This document shows positions 26,791-35,034 of a DNA stretch of 64,000 bases, one piece after another. The notes below the pieces were generated by a model. The model saw only the letters and a program-made list of their open reading frames with translations, ran no database searches and was not told the DNA's origin. Each line of letters opens with the position of its first letter. Position 1 is the stretch's first letter. Origin of the DNA: Bacteroidota bacterium (GTDB lineage: Bacteria; Bacteroidota; Bacteroidia; J057; JADKCL01). The stretch covers positions 192,858 to 256,857 of the forward strand of contig JADKCL010000007.1 of assembly GCA_016718825.1 (NCBI GenBank), written 5' to 3'. A program made the position numbers and the translations under genes.

Positions 26791-27921
26791 TCAGTCCTCC
26801 ACAAAATACATGTCGATTTCCCCTTTGTTTTTGGCCAAAACCTTTCCGCGATGCACACAACGGAAATGGTCCTTGACCAAGGCATAAGTTGCGCCAGAAA
26901 TATTGACTTTACCGATTTCTCCGCTGCTTTCCATCCGGGAGGCAAGGTTTACGGCATCGCCCCAAACGTCGTAGGCAAACTTCCTTTTGCCAATGACGCC
27001 GGCAATCAAGTCGCCGGTATTTACGCCAATGCGTAATTCCCAAGCTTTCAGGCCGTTGGATTGCCGAATGGAATTCCATTCTCGGACCCATTGCCGAATC
27101 TCCAAGGCTGCGCGTACCGCGTCCACAGCATTGGTGGTGTTTTTCACAGGCAGCCCGCCGGCGCACATATAGGCATCGCCGATCGTCTTGATTTTTTCGA
27201 GGTCGTGCCGGCCAATGATTTCGTCAAATGCCGTGAAGCATTCATTCAAGGTTTGTACAAGTTCTTGCGGACTGATCGCTGAAGACGAGGTGGTAAATGA
27301 CTGGAAATCAGTAAATAAAACGGATACCATTTCGTAATAGCGTGGCGTGGCCTCGCCCTTTTGTTTCAATTCGGCGGCGATTTCCTCGGGCAGAATATTC
27401 AACAACAATTCCTCGCTTTTTTCTTTTTCGCGCTGAAGCTCCTGGGTTCGCTCCGCAATAAGGAGTTCTAATTCGTGGTTATGCCGTTCCAACAACCGAT
27501 GCTGCGCATCCAATTGCCGCTCCTGAAAGAACCCCTTGATGGCTTCCCGCACGGTCAAAATCAAGTCGTGGCCTTCCCAAGGTTTGGCGATATAGCGGTA
27601 AAGGTTGGCATGATTGACCGCCTCGGTCACCGCCTCAAGATCCGCTTGGCCCGTAAGCAGCACAGTATAGGTCGCAGGCGTCACTTGGTGAATGCGTTGG
27701 AGCAGTTCATGCCCCTTGATTCCGGGCATGATTTGATCTGCAATCACAATCGGAATCGTATCTCCGGCATCGAGGAGTTCGGCAATCAATTCCAAGGCTT
27801 CCTCTCCGCTTTCGGCCAACTCAATCACATATTGATTTCCGAAATCTCGCCCCAACTGCGACTTGAGTCCGTTGAGCACGACCCTTTCATCGTCCACACA
27901 TAAAATGATCCCGTTTCCCAT
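26791..27921 (-). CDS. Response regulator fused to class III adenylate/guanylate cyclase
   Basis: 376 residues. The receiver domain has Asp10-Asp11, phospho-acceptor Asp62 (IVIADQIMPG), Thr90 and Lys113 (YIAKPW). A coiled coil follows (HRLLERHNHELELLIAERTQ, residues about 135-170), then the HNOB-type linker LLLNILPEEIAAELKQKG. The cyclase catalytic domain has SVLFTDFQSFT (metal Asp), EKIKTIGDAYMCAGG (base-selecting Lys) and YDVWGDAVNLASRM (base-selecting Asp and transition-state Asn/Arg). These residues favour ATP, so cAMP is the likely product. It is convergent with the kinase operon, and the kinase is a plausible phosphodonor. Two Crp/Fnr regulators lie elsewhere in the window. Confidence 0.9.
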   Translation of the reverse strand: MGNGIILCVDDERVVLNGLKSQLGRDFGNQYVIELAESGEEALELIAELLDAGDTIPIVIADQIMPGIKGHELLQRIHQVTPATYTVLLTGQADLEAVTEAVNHANLYRYIAKPWEGHDLILTVREAIKGFFQERQLDAQHRLLERHNHELELLIAERTQELQREKEKSEELLLNILPEEIAAELKQKGEATPRYYEMVSVLFTDFQSFTTSSSAISPQELVQTLNECFTAFDEIIGRHDLEKIKTIGDAYMCAGGLPVKNTTNAVDAVRAALEIRQWVREWNSIRQSNGLKAWELRIGVNTGDLIAGVIGKRKFAYDVWGDAVNLASRMESSGEIGKVNISGATYALVKDHFRCVHRGKVLAKNKGEIDMYFVED

Positions 27922-28134
27922 AACTCAATTCCTCATCAGCGCTGCGTTGCGATTCCTGTCAGCCGTTTTCAGAGCGCTTTGCAGTCCACGATTCTGCGTC
28001 AACGCCCCAATTCCCGGCGGATGAAATTAAACAAAATTGAGGGAAGTCCAATGCTGCGGCGGGATGAATTTGGGATCTTTCAGCCCCCCGACACGATCTT
28101 AACCCAAGTCAATGAACCCCGTTCTGCAGCACCC

Positions 28135-28142
28135 TAACTTTG
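28135..28142 (+). promoter_or_regulatory. Candidate -7 element upstream of the MDR oxidoreductase
   Basis: TAACTTTG matches the Bacteroidota TAnnTTTG element and lies 31 bases before the ATG at 28173. No clear TTG element is seen at the expected distance upstream. Confidence 0.45.
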
Positions 28143-28172
28143 CCTCATTGTTCAATTACACACTGAAAATCA

Positions 28173-29150
28173 ATGAATATGAAAGCTGTTTCCTGCACAA
28201 AATACGGCGCGCCTGATGTGCTGCAACGCGTAGAATTGCCCGTTCCAACGCCCAAGTCCGGCGAAGTGCTTGTGCGCATTTTGAATACGACCGTGACGGC
28301 AGCGGACTTGATGATGCGCACAGGGTTGCCGGTAATCGGAAGGCTGTATCTGGGCATCAGAAGGCCGAATAAACCCGTGTTTGGTTTTGATTTTGCAGGC
28401 GAAGTCATAGGTCTCGGGCCGGATGTCACCGCCTTCAAAGTCGGTCAACGGGTCTTTGGTGGCACCACCGAACTCGGTTGCTATGCCGAATATGCCTGCA
28501 TCAAGGCCGATGACGTCATCCTGGAAATTCCCGAAGGTATTTCCTACGAACAAGCCGCGCCGGTCGCTGCATCCGCCATTACCGTTTGGAACTTCCTTAA
28601 AGGGCAAGCAAATCTTCAAGCAGGGCAGAAGGTGCTGATTTACGGGGCATCCGGTGGATTGGGAACTTATGCCGTGCAAATCGCCAAGGCGCTCGGTGCC
28701 GAAGTCACGGCGGTCTGCAGCACTGCCAATGTCGCGTGGGTCAAGGCCCTCGGGGCGGATTTTGTGGTCGATTATACCCGGGAAAATTTTGCGAACCGCG
28801 AAGCGCAATATGACTTGATCTTCGACACCGTAGGCAAGTGCACGTATGGGCAATGCAAGACGATCCTTTGCAAAAACGGTGTCTATTTGGCTGCCGTCCT
28901 GACTTTGCCCTTGCTGTTGAGGATGCTTTTCGGAGGATTATTGGGTAGCAAGAAGGTCAAAGTTTCGGCCACCGGCATGCTCAAGCCCAACATTCGGCTG
29001 GGATACTTCAAGGAAATTGCAAAGCTGATGGCCGACGGGAAAGTCCATTCCGTAATCGACCGGACAGTCCCGTTGGCCGAGATTGCGAATGCCCACGCCT
29101 ACATCGCCCAAGGACGGAAAAAGGGAAATTTGGTGGTGTCGGTGCAATGA
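28173..29150 (+). CDS. Zinc-free MDR alcohol dehydrogenase/quinone oxidoreductase
   Basis: 325 residues. A GroES-like N-terminal domain (KAVSCTKYGAPDVLQRVELP, GFDFAGEVIGLGPDVTAFKV) precedes a Rossmann domain with VLIYGASGGLGTYAVQIAKA for NADP(H). The C-terminus VIDRTVPLAEIANAHAYI is typical of the NAD(P)-dependent quinone oxidoreductase branch of the MDR superfamily. The structural-zinc cysteines are absent. The gene lies on its own, with the candidate promoter just upstream. The substrate is probably a quinone or enone; it cannot be set from sequence. Confidence 0.9.
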   Translation: MNMKAVSCTKYGAPDVLQRVELPVPTPKSGEVLVRILNTTVTAADLMMRTGLPVIGRLYLGIRRPNKPVFGFDFAGEVIGLGPDVTAFKVGQRVFGGTTELGCYAEYACIKADDVILEIPEGISYEQAAPVAASAITVWNFLKGQANLQAGQKVLIYGASGGLGTYAVQIAKALGAEVTAVCSTANVAWVKALGADFVVDYTRENFANREAQYDLIFDTVGKCTYGQCKTILCKNGVYLAAVLTLPLLLRMLFGGLLGSKKVKVSATGMLKPNIRLGYFKEIAKLMADGKVHSVIDRTVPLAEIANAHAYIAQGRKKGNLVVSVQ

Positions 29151-29177
29151 CCCGTAGGTGGAAAAGGAGGGATTTCG

Positions 29178-29247
29178 TCATCCAGAGCGTCTTTATTGTC
29201 ACTCGGAGCGTCCCCGTTGTCACTCGGAGCGAAGCGAAGAGTCTACC
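29178..29247. repeat. Dispersed GAGCG-type repeat, copy 2 (three units)
   Basis: Three partly degenerate units, each GTCAnnCnGAGCG, run in tandem. The last ends in the 21-base string shared with 5360-5380. It sits in the spacer between convergent genes. Confidence 0.6.
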
Positions 29248-29328
29248 TCGCGGAAACACCGAATGCTGATCAGTTGCAATTGCTATGAGAACCGTAGATG
29301 CATCGCTTCGCGCTGCATGACCGTGAAA

Positions 29329-29357
29329 CTCTCCACTCTCCACTCTCCACTCTCCAC
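29329..29357. repeat. CTCTCCA heptamer tandem repeat
   Basis: Four exact CTCTCCA units in tandem between the oxidoreductase and the Crp/Fnr gene. It is a simple slippage repeat with no visible role. Confidence 0.8.
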
Positions 29358-29388
29358 AATCTCAGCACAATACCGAGAACTCTAAACT

Positions 29389-29970
29389 CTAATCTCCCTT
29401 CGCCATACGTTTCCGAATGCGGCTCAGTGACTCTGGTTTGACCCCGATATAGCTTGCAATCTGATATTGCGGCGTGCGTTGCAGCAGTTCCGGGCGGGTT
29501 TGTTGGAGTTTGATGTAACGCTGCTCGGGGCTGTCGGTCATGTAGGAATTGAGGCGCCGCTGTTGCTCCGCAAAGGCGGCCTCCACCACTGCCCTTGAGA
29601 TCGTTTCGAATCGTGGAAATTGCCGGAAAAGCACCTGCGCCTGCGCTTCATTGCCCATCGAAACCGTGGTGTCTTCGTTGCAAACCCAATAAAAAGTAGC
29701 GGGTTCCTTGCGGGTGAAGCTGTTCAGAGAAATCGCCCATTGGTCCTCCGTGAAAAATTCGGTGGTTTTTTCCTCGCCGTCAACGATGCTGTATTGCCGG
29801 ATGCAGCCTTCCATCACGAAATAGGAATCGGCCGCCACCTGCCCTTCGCGGACGAGGAATGTGCCTTTGGGGAAGGTTTTGAGCACCATATTTTATGCAA
29901 TCGCTTGCGCCTCCTCAGCTGACAGCGGAGAAATCCTTGAAAAATGCGCGATGAATTTATTGTGCAGCAT
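29389..29970 (-). pseudogene. Crp/Fnr-family regulator with in-frame stop at codon 26
   Basis: The full-length reading starts at the ATG at 29970: MLHNKFIAHFSRISPLSAEE, AQAIA, then TAA at 29893-29895, then NMVLKTFPKGTFLVREGQV in the same frame to the stop at 29389 (about 193 codons). The part before the stop matches the usual first helix of Crp/Fnr proteins, and the part after it begins the cyclic-nucleotide-binding barrel. The helix-turn-helix is at YQIASYIGVKPESLSRIRKR. The ATG at 29889 could give a 166-residue product lacking the first helix. The 29970 start overlaps the ABM gene by 14 bases, as expected of an operon. Ligand unknown. Confidence 0.75.
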
Positions 29971-30280
29971 GGAAATTCGGATGAATCAGCAAATCGTCCA
30001 ACATTTCCAATTGATGCAGCGTCTCAATCGATGCGCAGGATTCCCGCAAAACCTTCCGCACAGTCTGGGCATGTTCCGGCAACTTCTCCCCCGAATTTTC
30101 AAAGGTTTGCCGGTCCGGCCATTGGGCGTAGGCGATGAAAACGCATTCGGATTCCTGGTGCAAACGGGAGCCCAAACTGCCTTCGTATTCGCGGATGAGC
30201 AAGGTCATTTCCCGCCACGATTGCTGGAATTGTGCGACTTGGTCAGGTTTTGCGGTGAAGCGATAGATGAGGATATACAT
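29957..30280 (-). CDS. Antibiotic biosynthesis monooxygenase (ABM) domain protein
   Basis: 107 residues. MYILIYRFTAKPDQVAQFQQ, then SRLHQESECVFIAYAQWPDR and QTFENSG match the dimeric alpha-beta barrel of ABM-type proteins, which include quinol and heme monooxygenases. Active-site residues are poorly conserved in the family, so catalysis is uncertain. Its 3' end overlaps the true start of the Crp/Fnr gene, making a two-gene operon in which the regulator may control a stress or quinone response. This is an inference. Confidence 0.8.
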   Translation of the reverse strand: MYILIYRFTAKPDQVAQFQQSWREMTLLIREYEGSLGSRLHQESECVFIAYAQWPDRQTFENSGEKLPEHAQTVRKVLRESCASIETLHQLEMLDDLLIHPNFHAAQ

Positions 30281-30294
30281 CAGGAGCTACCAAT

Positions 30295-31038
30295 TTATTT
30301 CGTGTTCTGCCCATGTTTCCCGAGCAAGAAACGCTTCTGCTGCAGAAAAGCATTGTAAGAGAGGACATTCAGCAGGCCAAACAATGCGAGGAAGATTCCC
30401 AAAACAATCACGGCATACGTCGGCAGCGCCTCGGAACCCGTGCTTACCAAATACATTTTTGCCGCGATCAATACCCCGATCAATGAGAGAACCAGGATGA
30501 AATAGGGCTTGGTCACCTGACTGAATTTGCCGGTTTTTTTGTCCATGATCAGCGTCACTTCATTTTCCTTGCGCAGCAAGGCGATGTCCATGCCGATTTT
30601 GAGCCATTCGCCTTCGGCTTCCGAAACTCGAAACTGCTGTTCCCCCATCAAAATCGTAAACGAAACGCGCGATTGGTTCACGATGGAGCGGGTCTGATCA
30701 AAATAGCCATCCGTTGATTTGCGCTTTTCGGTCACCGTGCCTTCCACGAAATCGTAGGCATCCATGGGATCCGTTTGGCTTTTCAGGGCTTTCCAATTTT
30801 CGCCCCAATGATCGCCCGTTTTCACACAATAGCCTGCCGCGAGTTCAAATTCCGAACCTTCCTTCAGCGAGAGCACCACTTCCATCCCATCATACAAACG
30901 AAATTCCTTGGGCAGCTTTCCTGTATATTCCGTGCGATCAAGGGTGATCCAACCCTGCTGATATTCGTTGCCGTCGTGATCCCATGCCTTTTTCAGACTG
31001 CATTTTCGAATGGTACCTCGGATGATTTTGGTGGACAT
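30295..31038 (-). CDS. Membrane protein with soluble N-terminal domain, unknown function
   Basis: 247 residues. The first 180 are soluble and beta-rich (WDHDGNEYQQGWITLDRTEY, FELAAGYCVKTGDHWGENWK). Two membrane segments close together follow (PYFILVLSLIGVLIAAKMYL; YAVIVLGIFLALFGLLNVL), then a basic tail. No signal peptide is present, so the soluble part faces the cytoplasm. No family recognised. It ends 14 bases before the ABM start and could head that operon. Confidence 0.7.
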   Translation of the reverse strand: MSTKIIRGTIRKCSLKKAWDHDGNEYQQGWITLDRTEYTGKLPKEFRLYDGMEVVLSLKEGSEFELAAGYCVKTGDHWGENWKALKSQTDPMDAYDFVEGTVTEKRKSTDGYFDQTRSIVNQSRVSFTILMGEQQFRVSEAEGEWLKIGMDIALLRKENEVTLIMDKKTGKFSQVTKPYFILVLSLIGVLIAAKMYLVSTGSEALPTYAVIVLGIFLALFGLLNVLSYNAFLQQKRFLLGKHGQNTK

Positions 31039-31182
31039 ATTCTGATCTTGGTGAAAGTTGGAGCCAAAGCAAAGTGATCCCTGACGTTTTGCAGTAAGCA
31101 GATCATCGTCACGGCCTTACAAGGATAACGAGGCGAAGGATCAATTGCAAATTCCTTCCGCATTCACAGTCACCAACAACGA

Positions 31183-32094
31183 CTACTTCCCGCCCCCACT
31201 CGCCAAAAACGGACCCACAATCTCCGCCACGCTCGTCCAACGCAAACCGGGATATCGGTTGTTGTCGGTTTGCTGCATGCGGGCATGCCCTTCGACCATG
31301 TCGCGCATGTATTGCATGCCTTGCCAAGCGGGATAAAGCTCCTTTTTGCCGGGCGCTAACGTGCGGGCGATGCCGATGATCGTACTCAACAATCCGACGC
31401 CACCAGCTCTGAAAAGGCGGTGTTCCTGTCCCGTGACTTCGCGCATGATGCCCGCAAGCGTGCGCGGACTCTCCTGAATGCCTGCGATGCGCAGGTAGCG
31501 CGGGGTGGATGCGTCAAGGGCCGCGGCGGCTGTATAGGCTGCGGTATCGGCTACGGTCGTCATGTCCATTTGTTGGTCGGCGTCGCCCCAATACAGGATG
31601 CGTTTGCGTTTGAAGAGGATCAGCGGCATCTCGCCCGTGAGCATGTCGGCAAATGCGCCATTAAAAATTGTGGTTGCTTGGATCGGCTGTTGATCGAGGT
31701 ACACGTGGAATTCGCGGCGCAAATCGAGGTTGCGGTTGCGGCCTCCCTGCGTTTTGGTGAAGTCCAATGAAAAATCCGAGGGAATGAAACGCGGAACTTT
31801 GGCTGCAACGGCGGCATTGAGCAGCAATTTTTGCGTGTCGAAAATCACCTCGCGTAGGCCTGCGAGTGCGGATACCACGCAATCGATGCCTTCACAAGCT
31901 TGCGCGAGTGCTGCGGGGTCGGTCATCTCGCATTGGATGATTTCCATGCCGAGCTGCTGCAAGGCCACAATTTTGGCAGGGTCGCTGCTCGGGCGCACGA
32001 GGACACGTACGTGGGCACCGCGTTGGCTGAGCGCGTGAGCGATGTTTCCGCCGAGGTTGCCGGTGGCACCGGCTAGGAAGATTTTTTGAGACAT
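31183..32094 (-). CDS. NmrA-like NAD(P)-binding protein (atypical SDR)
   Basis: 303 residues. The nucleotide-binding motif is FLAGATGNLGGNIAHALSQR, followed by VRVLVRPSSDPAKIVALQQ, the SALAG strand end and RFIPSDFSLDF. These are features of the NmrA/isoflavone-reductase-like branch of extended SDR proteins. The catalytic Tyr-x-x-x-Lys is not evident, so it may sense NAD(P) redox state rather than catalyse. The 5' end of this gene is repeated as two broken copies at 33546-33625 and 37040-37221. Directly upstream lies the attC-like site at 32139-32219. Confidence 0.85.
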   Translation of the reverse strand: MSQKIFLAGATGNLGGNIAHALSQRGAHVRVLVRPSSDPAKIVALQQLGMEIIQCEMTDPAALAQACEGIDCVVSALAGLREVIFDTQKLLLNAAVAAKVPRFIPSDFSLDFTKTQGGRNRNLDLRREFHVYLDQQPIQATTIFNGAFADMLTGEMPLILFKRKRILYWGDADQQMDMTTVADTAAYTAAAALDASTPRYLRIAGIQESPRTLAGIMREVTGQEHRLFRAGGVGLLSTIIGIARTLAPGKKELYPAWQGMQYMRDMVEGHARMQQTDNNRYPGLRWTSVAEIVGPFLASGGGK

Positions 32095-32138
32095 GACTGG
32101 GGAACCGCTGTGGCGGGGGATTGTTTTGGGTGGATGCA

Positions 32139-32219
32139 GCCTAACGGTTTGCGGGCGAGCTCATGCGGCGTTAACAAATAGGGTGATTCTCACCGATGCA
32201 GGCTTGCGCGCTGTTAGCG
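32139..32219 (-). other. attC-like site A
   Basis: On the minus strand the site runs from GCTAAC, which overlaps the stop codon of the gene ending at 32214, to the canonical core heptamer GTTAGGC. The two 17-22 base ends (32198-32219 and 32139-32160) are imperfectly complementary. An inner GGTGA-TTC-TCACC hairpin lies between. At 81 bases it is within the attC size range. The NmrA-like gene begins 45 bases beyond the core. The R'' heptamer deviates from the RYYYAAC consensus. Confidence 0.45.
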
Positions 32220-32852
32220 GTTGCTTTCTTTTTCTATTTTGTCTTTAAGTTTTAAGTTTCTGGGTGCAAAGAGTTGAATCTCTTTGTTTCGTTTGCGCAA
32301 ATAGGTAGATTCCTTTTTATACCATTGAGTATATTCGTCTGAAGCGTGAGGTATTAGATCTAAGTCCAAGAATTCGATAAAATCAAAATTGATTTTTTGA
32401 AAGGGTGTACCAATATATTCAATGTCATCAAGTTTCATTAACTCCTCTCTTATTGCAAGGTCTTCGATTCTTTTACCGAAGCAAGAGGCAATGCATTCCC
32501 GGTCTTCATAGTAACGCCCAAGTTCATCTATTTCAAAAGTCATAGGGTAATCGTCACTTGTTGCGCAATCAAAGAAATAGCTATTTTCAGCTTCCCCTTG
32601 CTCAAATTCGATAAACGCCATTCTATTGCTAAAGGGCAAGCCTCCTTCACCTTGGATTAGTCGAAACGAAATAGATGCTGCCCCAGCATTGAAAATATAT
32701 CCACTATACTTCTCCTGAAAGTTAACCACGGGTTCAAATACTGGAATCTTATTTGCGTTGAAAAACTCAATGATATCTTCTTTCTTGCAAGTCGTTTCGC
32801 CTCTATCTTGTCGGGATAGAAAGTCTCTCGCTATGTCTGAAAGTTCGTGCAT
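32214..32852 (-). CDS. Hypothetical protein, SUKH-like (possible immunity family)
   Basis: 212 residues from the ATG at 32852. The upstream start at 32918 lies inside attC-like site B. The pattern VFEPVVNFQEKYSGYIFNAG, a gap, then FEIDELGRYYEDRECIASCF recalls SMI1/KNR4 (SUKH) proteins, many of which are immunity proteins of contact-dependent toxins. The resemblance is weak and no toxin is adjacent. The sequence is visibly AT-richer than the flanks at 28-32 kb. Its stop codon lies within attC-like site A, as in many integron cassettes. Confidence 0.6.
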   Translation of the reverse strand: MHELSDIARDFLSRQDRGETTCKKEDIIEFFNANKIPVFEPVVNFQEKYSGYIFNAGAASISFRLIQGEGGLPFSNRMAFIEFEQGEAENSYFFDCATSDDYPMTFEIDELGRYYEDRECIASCFGKRIEDLAIREELMKLDDIEYIGTPFQKINFDFIEFLDLDLIPHASDEYTQWYKKESTYLRKRNKEIQLFAPRNLKLKDKIEKESNR

Positions 32853-32861
32853 AAAAATTAA

Positions 32862-32993
32862 CGCTAACATTGGGCTTGCGGAAGGCGAACAATTTACTAA
32901 CTGCGTTTTGTCCCACACGCCAAGATAAATAGAGAACTATAAACTTCAATGACGCACAGTCCCGCCCGCTTGCCGCAAGCTATTGTTGGCAGC
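32862..32993 (-). other. attC-like site B
   Basis: Ends GCTAAC (32863-32868) and GTTGGC (32985-32990) bound arms that pair imperfectly: CATTGGGCTTGCGG on one side and CCGCAAGCTATTG on the other. It spans 132 bases between the gene ending at 33018 and the one starting at 32852. The core heptamer on the minus strand is GTTAGCG, one or two positions away from GTTRRRY. Confidence 0.4.
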
Positions 32994-33017
32994 TGCACGC
33001 TTGCCGTGCTGTCCGAT

Positions 33018-33326
33018 TTATGTAGTCCGAGTCGTAACAAAATTGTCGAAATGTTTAATGTCGTTTTTCTCGATATTTTTTATCTCAATCCAAATTGTCT
33101 CAGGTTCATACGCGTCAACCGTCGCATTTATTGTAATCCGGGATTTTAATAAACTGGGTTTGGAGTCGAATATTTCATATTTCTTCTCGGTCACTTGGTC
33201 AGCTTGTGAGTCGCCAAGTATTTTCTCAATCAATTTGTCATCGATCTTAATTGAAAAATGTCGCTCGACTTCTTTCAAGTAGTCCCGAAGCTCCGAGCCA
33301 ATATCTATCAGTTTCTTAAAATCCAT
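33018..33326 (-). CDS. Small hypothetical protein
   Basis: 102 residues, no signal peptide: helical N-terminus (KLIDIGSELRDYLKEVERHF) and a beta C-terminus (SRITINATVDAYEPETIWIE). It ends 25 bases before attC-like site B. AT-rich codon use sets it apart from the flanking core genes. No family recognised. Confidence 0.6.
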   Translation of the reverse strand: MDFKKLIDIGSELRDYLKEVERHFSIKIDDKLIEKILGDSQADQVTEKKYEIFDSKPSLLKSRITINATVDAYEPETIWIEIKNIEKNDIKHFDNFVTTRTT

Positions 33327-33390
33327 TCTTCAATCCTCAATCTTTGGTCGCTAAGGTCTTGGTCGGCAGTGCATTGCTGCCTAGCCTCCA

Positions 33391-33530
33391 GATAAACGAA
33401 AATATCTTCTCCTGCTAAGTTTGCAAACATTCCCGAGAATCACAAAACCTTCGTTTACCAAGCTAAAATCGTTTGATAAACGAAGGTTCTGCAGAGAGAT
33501 GATCCACCGAGGAAGCAGGTTTCCTGTTTC
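33391..33530 (-). repeat. Cassette-region repeat, copy 1
   Basis: First of seven copies of an intergenic element (others near 35046, 36854, 38640, 41992, 43372 and 47653). The shared core on the plus strand reads GATAAACGAA near its left end and CAAACATTCCCGAGAATCAC in the middle, then an AAA-CTTTCGTTTA part. This copy and copy 2 also share about 70 further bases including GAGAGATGATCCACCGA. A perfect CCTTCGTTTA...TAAACGAAGG inverted repeat lies at 33447-33485. The element ends just upstream of the gene starting at 33326. Confidence 0.75.
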
Positions 33531-33545
33531 TTCCTGCATGCGTGT

Positions 33546-33625
33546 ACACCACGGGCAATCAGCGCGTGAGCGATATCACTGCCGAGGTTGCCGGTAGCAC
33601 CGGCTCGGAGGATTTTTTGGGACAT
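33546..33625 (-). pseudogene. NmrA-like gene fragment 2 (5' end only)
   Basis: From the ATG at 33625 the frame reads MSQKILRAGATGNLGSDIAH and ALIARG, matching the first 26 residues of the intact gene at 31183-32094, then diverges. The 45 bases upstream, back to GTTAGGC, also match the intact gene's upstream region almost exactly. Confidence 0.75.
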
Positions 33626-33669
33626 GGAAGGGGAACCGCTGTGGCGGGAGATTGTTTTGGGTGGATGGG

Positions 33670-33762
33670 GCCTAACGGTTTGTAGCTACTTGCAGTTTTT
33701 TGCCATGTGAAGTTACGCATTTGATCACTACTCGCAAAAAATTGCAAGTAGTTGCTGTTACC
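33670..33762 (-). other. attC-like site C
   Basis: The canonical core GTTAGGC (minus strand, 33676-33670) and a GTAAC end at 33757-33762 bound arms TAGCTACTTGCAGTTTTTTG and CAAAAAATTGCAAGTAGTTG. These pair over about 18 of 20 positions. At 93 bases it is the best-formed stem of the set. It lies 28 bases beyond the 3' end of the lipoprotein gene and is followed by NmrA fragment 2. Confidence 0.5.
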
Positions 33763-33790
33763 TGCTTTATGTCGCACCCAGTTGGGGCGT

Positions 33791-34243
33791 CTAACAGGTT
33801 AAGCTCGAGTTTTTTGAATTAGGAATTGGTGTCTTGTTGTTCAAATACCAGTCAATGATTCTGTCCCTTAGTCTGTCGTATAGATCGTCCTCAGTATAGG
33901 GTTGGTCCTCGATTGAAATCATATCAAGGTCCTGGTTTATTTGCTTAATTGTGGTTTTGTCGAATAGTTTGTCATCATTGAGATGTTTTCTAATGAATGA
34001 AATCAGTATCACGTGGCAGTGGTCATTAAAATTGATATTTCCGTTTCGTTGAGCTTCATCAGCCAATTTTTCTATTGCTCTTAAGAGTTCACCTTGAACT
34101 GTTTCTGCTTGTCCGGATTTTGGAACATAGGTTTTCCAAATAAATTTTCCTGTTTCAAGATACTCCTCTGCCGTCATTTTTTCCTGTCCGTTGTCGCAAC
34201 CATAAAGTAGAAGCGGAATTATTAAATAAAGTACTTTTCTCAT
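33791..34243 (-). CDS. Small lipoprotein of unknown function
   Basis: 150 residues from the ATG at 34243, which starts a lipoprotein signal (MRKVLYLIIPLLLYGC). The longer frame to 34354 runs through attC-like site D. The rest is acidic and helical (AEEYLETGKFIWKTYVPKSG, LLRAIEKLADEAQRNGNINF). No family recognised. AT-rich. A single gene lying between attC-like sites C and D, it is a good candidate for a complete cassette. Confidence 0.7.
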   Translation of the reverse strand: MRKVLYLIIPLLLYGCDNGQEKMTAEEYLETGKFIWKTYVPKSGQAETVQGELLRAIEKLADEAQRNGNINFNDHCHVILISFIRKHLNDDKLFDKTTIKQINQDLDMISIEDQPYTEDDLYDRLRDRIIDWYLNNKTPIPNSKNSSLTC

Positions 34244-34269
34244 TGTCCTGTCGTAATAGCATTTTACAA

Positions 34270-34397
34270 GCAACGATTGGTAGATTTGCAATGGGCGGGT
34301 TCCCATGCACAAATGCTCATTCGAAGATACAAAGTTTATTGAAACCGAATACATCTTTGGGGCACGAAAGCCCGCCTATTGCAAATTTGCTGTTAGC
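34270..34397 (-). other. attC-like site D
   Basis: Arms TAGATTTGCAATGGGCGGG (34281-34299) and CCCGCCTATTGCAAATTTG (34371-34389) pair at 17-18 of 19 positions, with GCTAAC and CGTTGCTT at the outer ends. It spans 128 bases between the genes at 34243 and 34421. The R' side (GTTGCTT) departs from GTTRRRY. Confidence 0.45.
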
Positions 34398-34420
34398 AGT
34401 AGTTGTTCTTCTTTCGTTAG

Positions 34421-35029
34421 TCATAATCCGTCTTCGCGTTCCGATAGCCATGGTTTATACTTCTCCTTGTAGTTGTCTCTCGTATGTTTGTCTTTAAGTA
34501 TAAAGTCCACGCCTCCGTCATACGGTGCAACAATTATGTTTTTGTCAAATGAAACGAAAAATGCTCGAATTTTGTCATTCGAAATTTCTCTTAAAATTTT
34601 GTTGTGATAGTTTGGTATCCAAACAGTCTGTGCAAATGCTGGTCTATAAATGTCGGTCTCGTCATATTGTTCAGCGTCAATTTTGTTCAATTCAATATTG
34701 TCAAGTAGTACAAATGAAAATGGTTTGAATATTTCTTCTTCGTCTGTTACGTGATTTTGTCTGTTATCGCCCCAATTATATTCACCTGTCACAATTACAA
34801 TTGGTGTTTCAAGTCCGAACAAGTCAGTAATTATTTCGTTTTGTCTTGAAAGTAGAATTTCCCATTCGTTTTCATTGTCTGCATAACGTTTTGATTCTGG
34901 TAAACTGTGAATTCTAAACCACCTGTCGGAATATTCGTGTTTGAACAGATACGAAATCAACACTGTATCCGGGTAGTTCAAAGTCCATAAATTTTGAAAA
35001 TCTTTTTTTGTCATCGTGACTCTATACAA
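34421..35029 (-). CDS. Hypothetical protein, DUF3885-like
   Basis: 202 residues, no signal. ISYLFKHEYSDRWFRIHSLP, then EWEILLSRQNEIITDLFGLE, and C-terminal IIVAPYDGGVDFILKDKHTR resemble DUF3885-type proteins, which are often found with polymorphic toxins as candidate immunity factors. The match is by eye only. The ATG at 35014 is an equally good start. AT-rich, like its cassette neighbours. Confidence 0.6.
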   Translation of the reverse strand: MYRVTMTKKDFQNLWTLNYPDTVLISYLFKHEYSDRWFRIHSLPESKRYADNENEWEILLSRQNEIITDLFGLETPIVIVTGEYNWGDNRQNHVTDEEEIFKPFSFVLLDNIELNKIDAEQYDETDIYRPAFAQTVWIPNYHNKILREISNDKIRAFFVSFDKNIIVAPYDGGVDFILKDKHTRDNYKEKYKPWLSEREDGL

Positions 35030-35034
35030 TTACT

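Noticed and set aside
26388..26945. 185-codon minus-strand frame
   Set aside because: It overlaps the AttH gene and the cyclase gene, both of which have convincing motifs.
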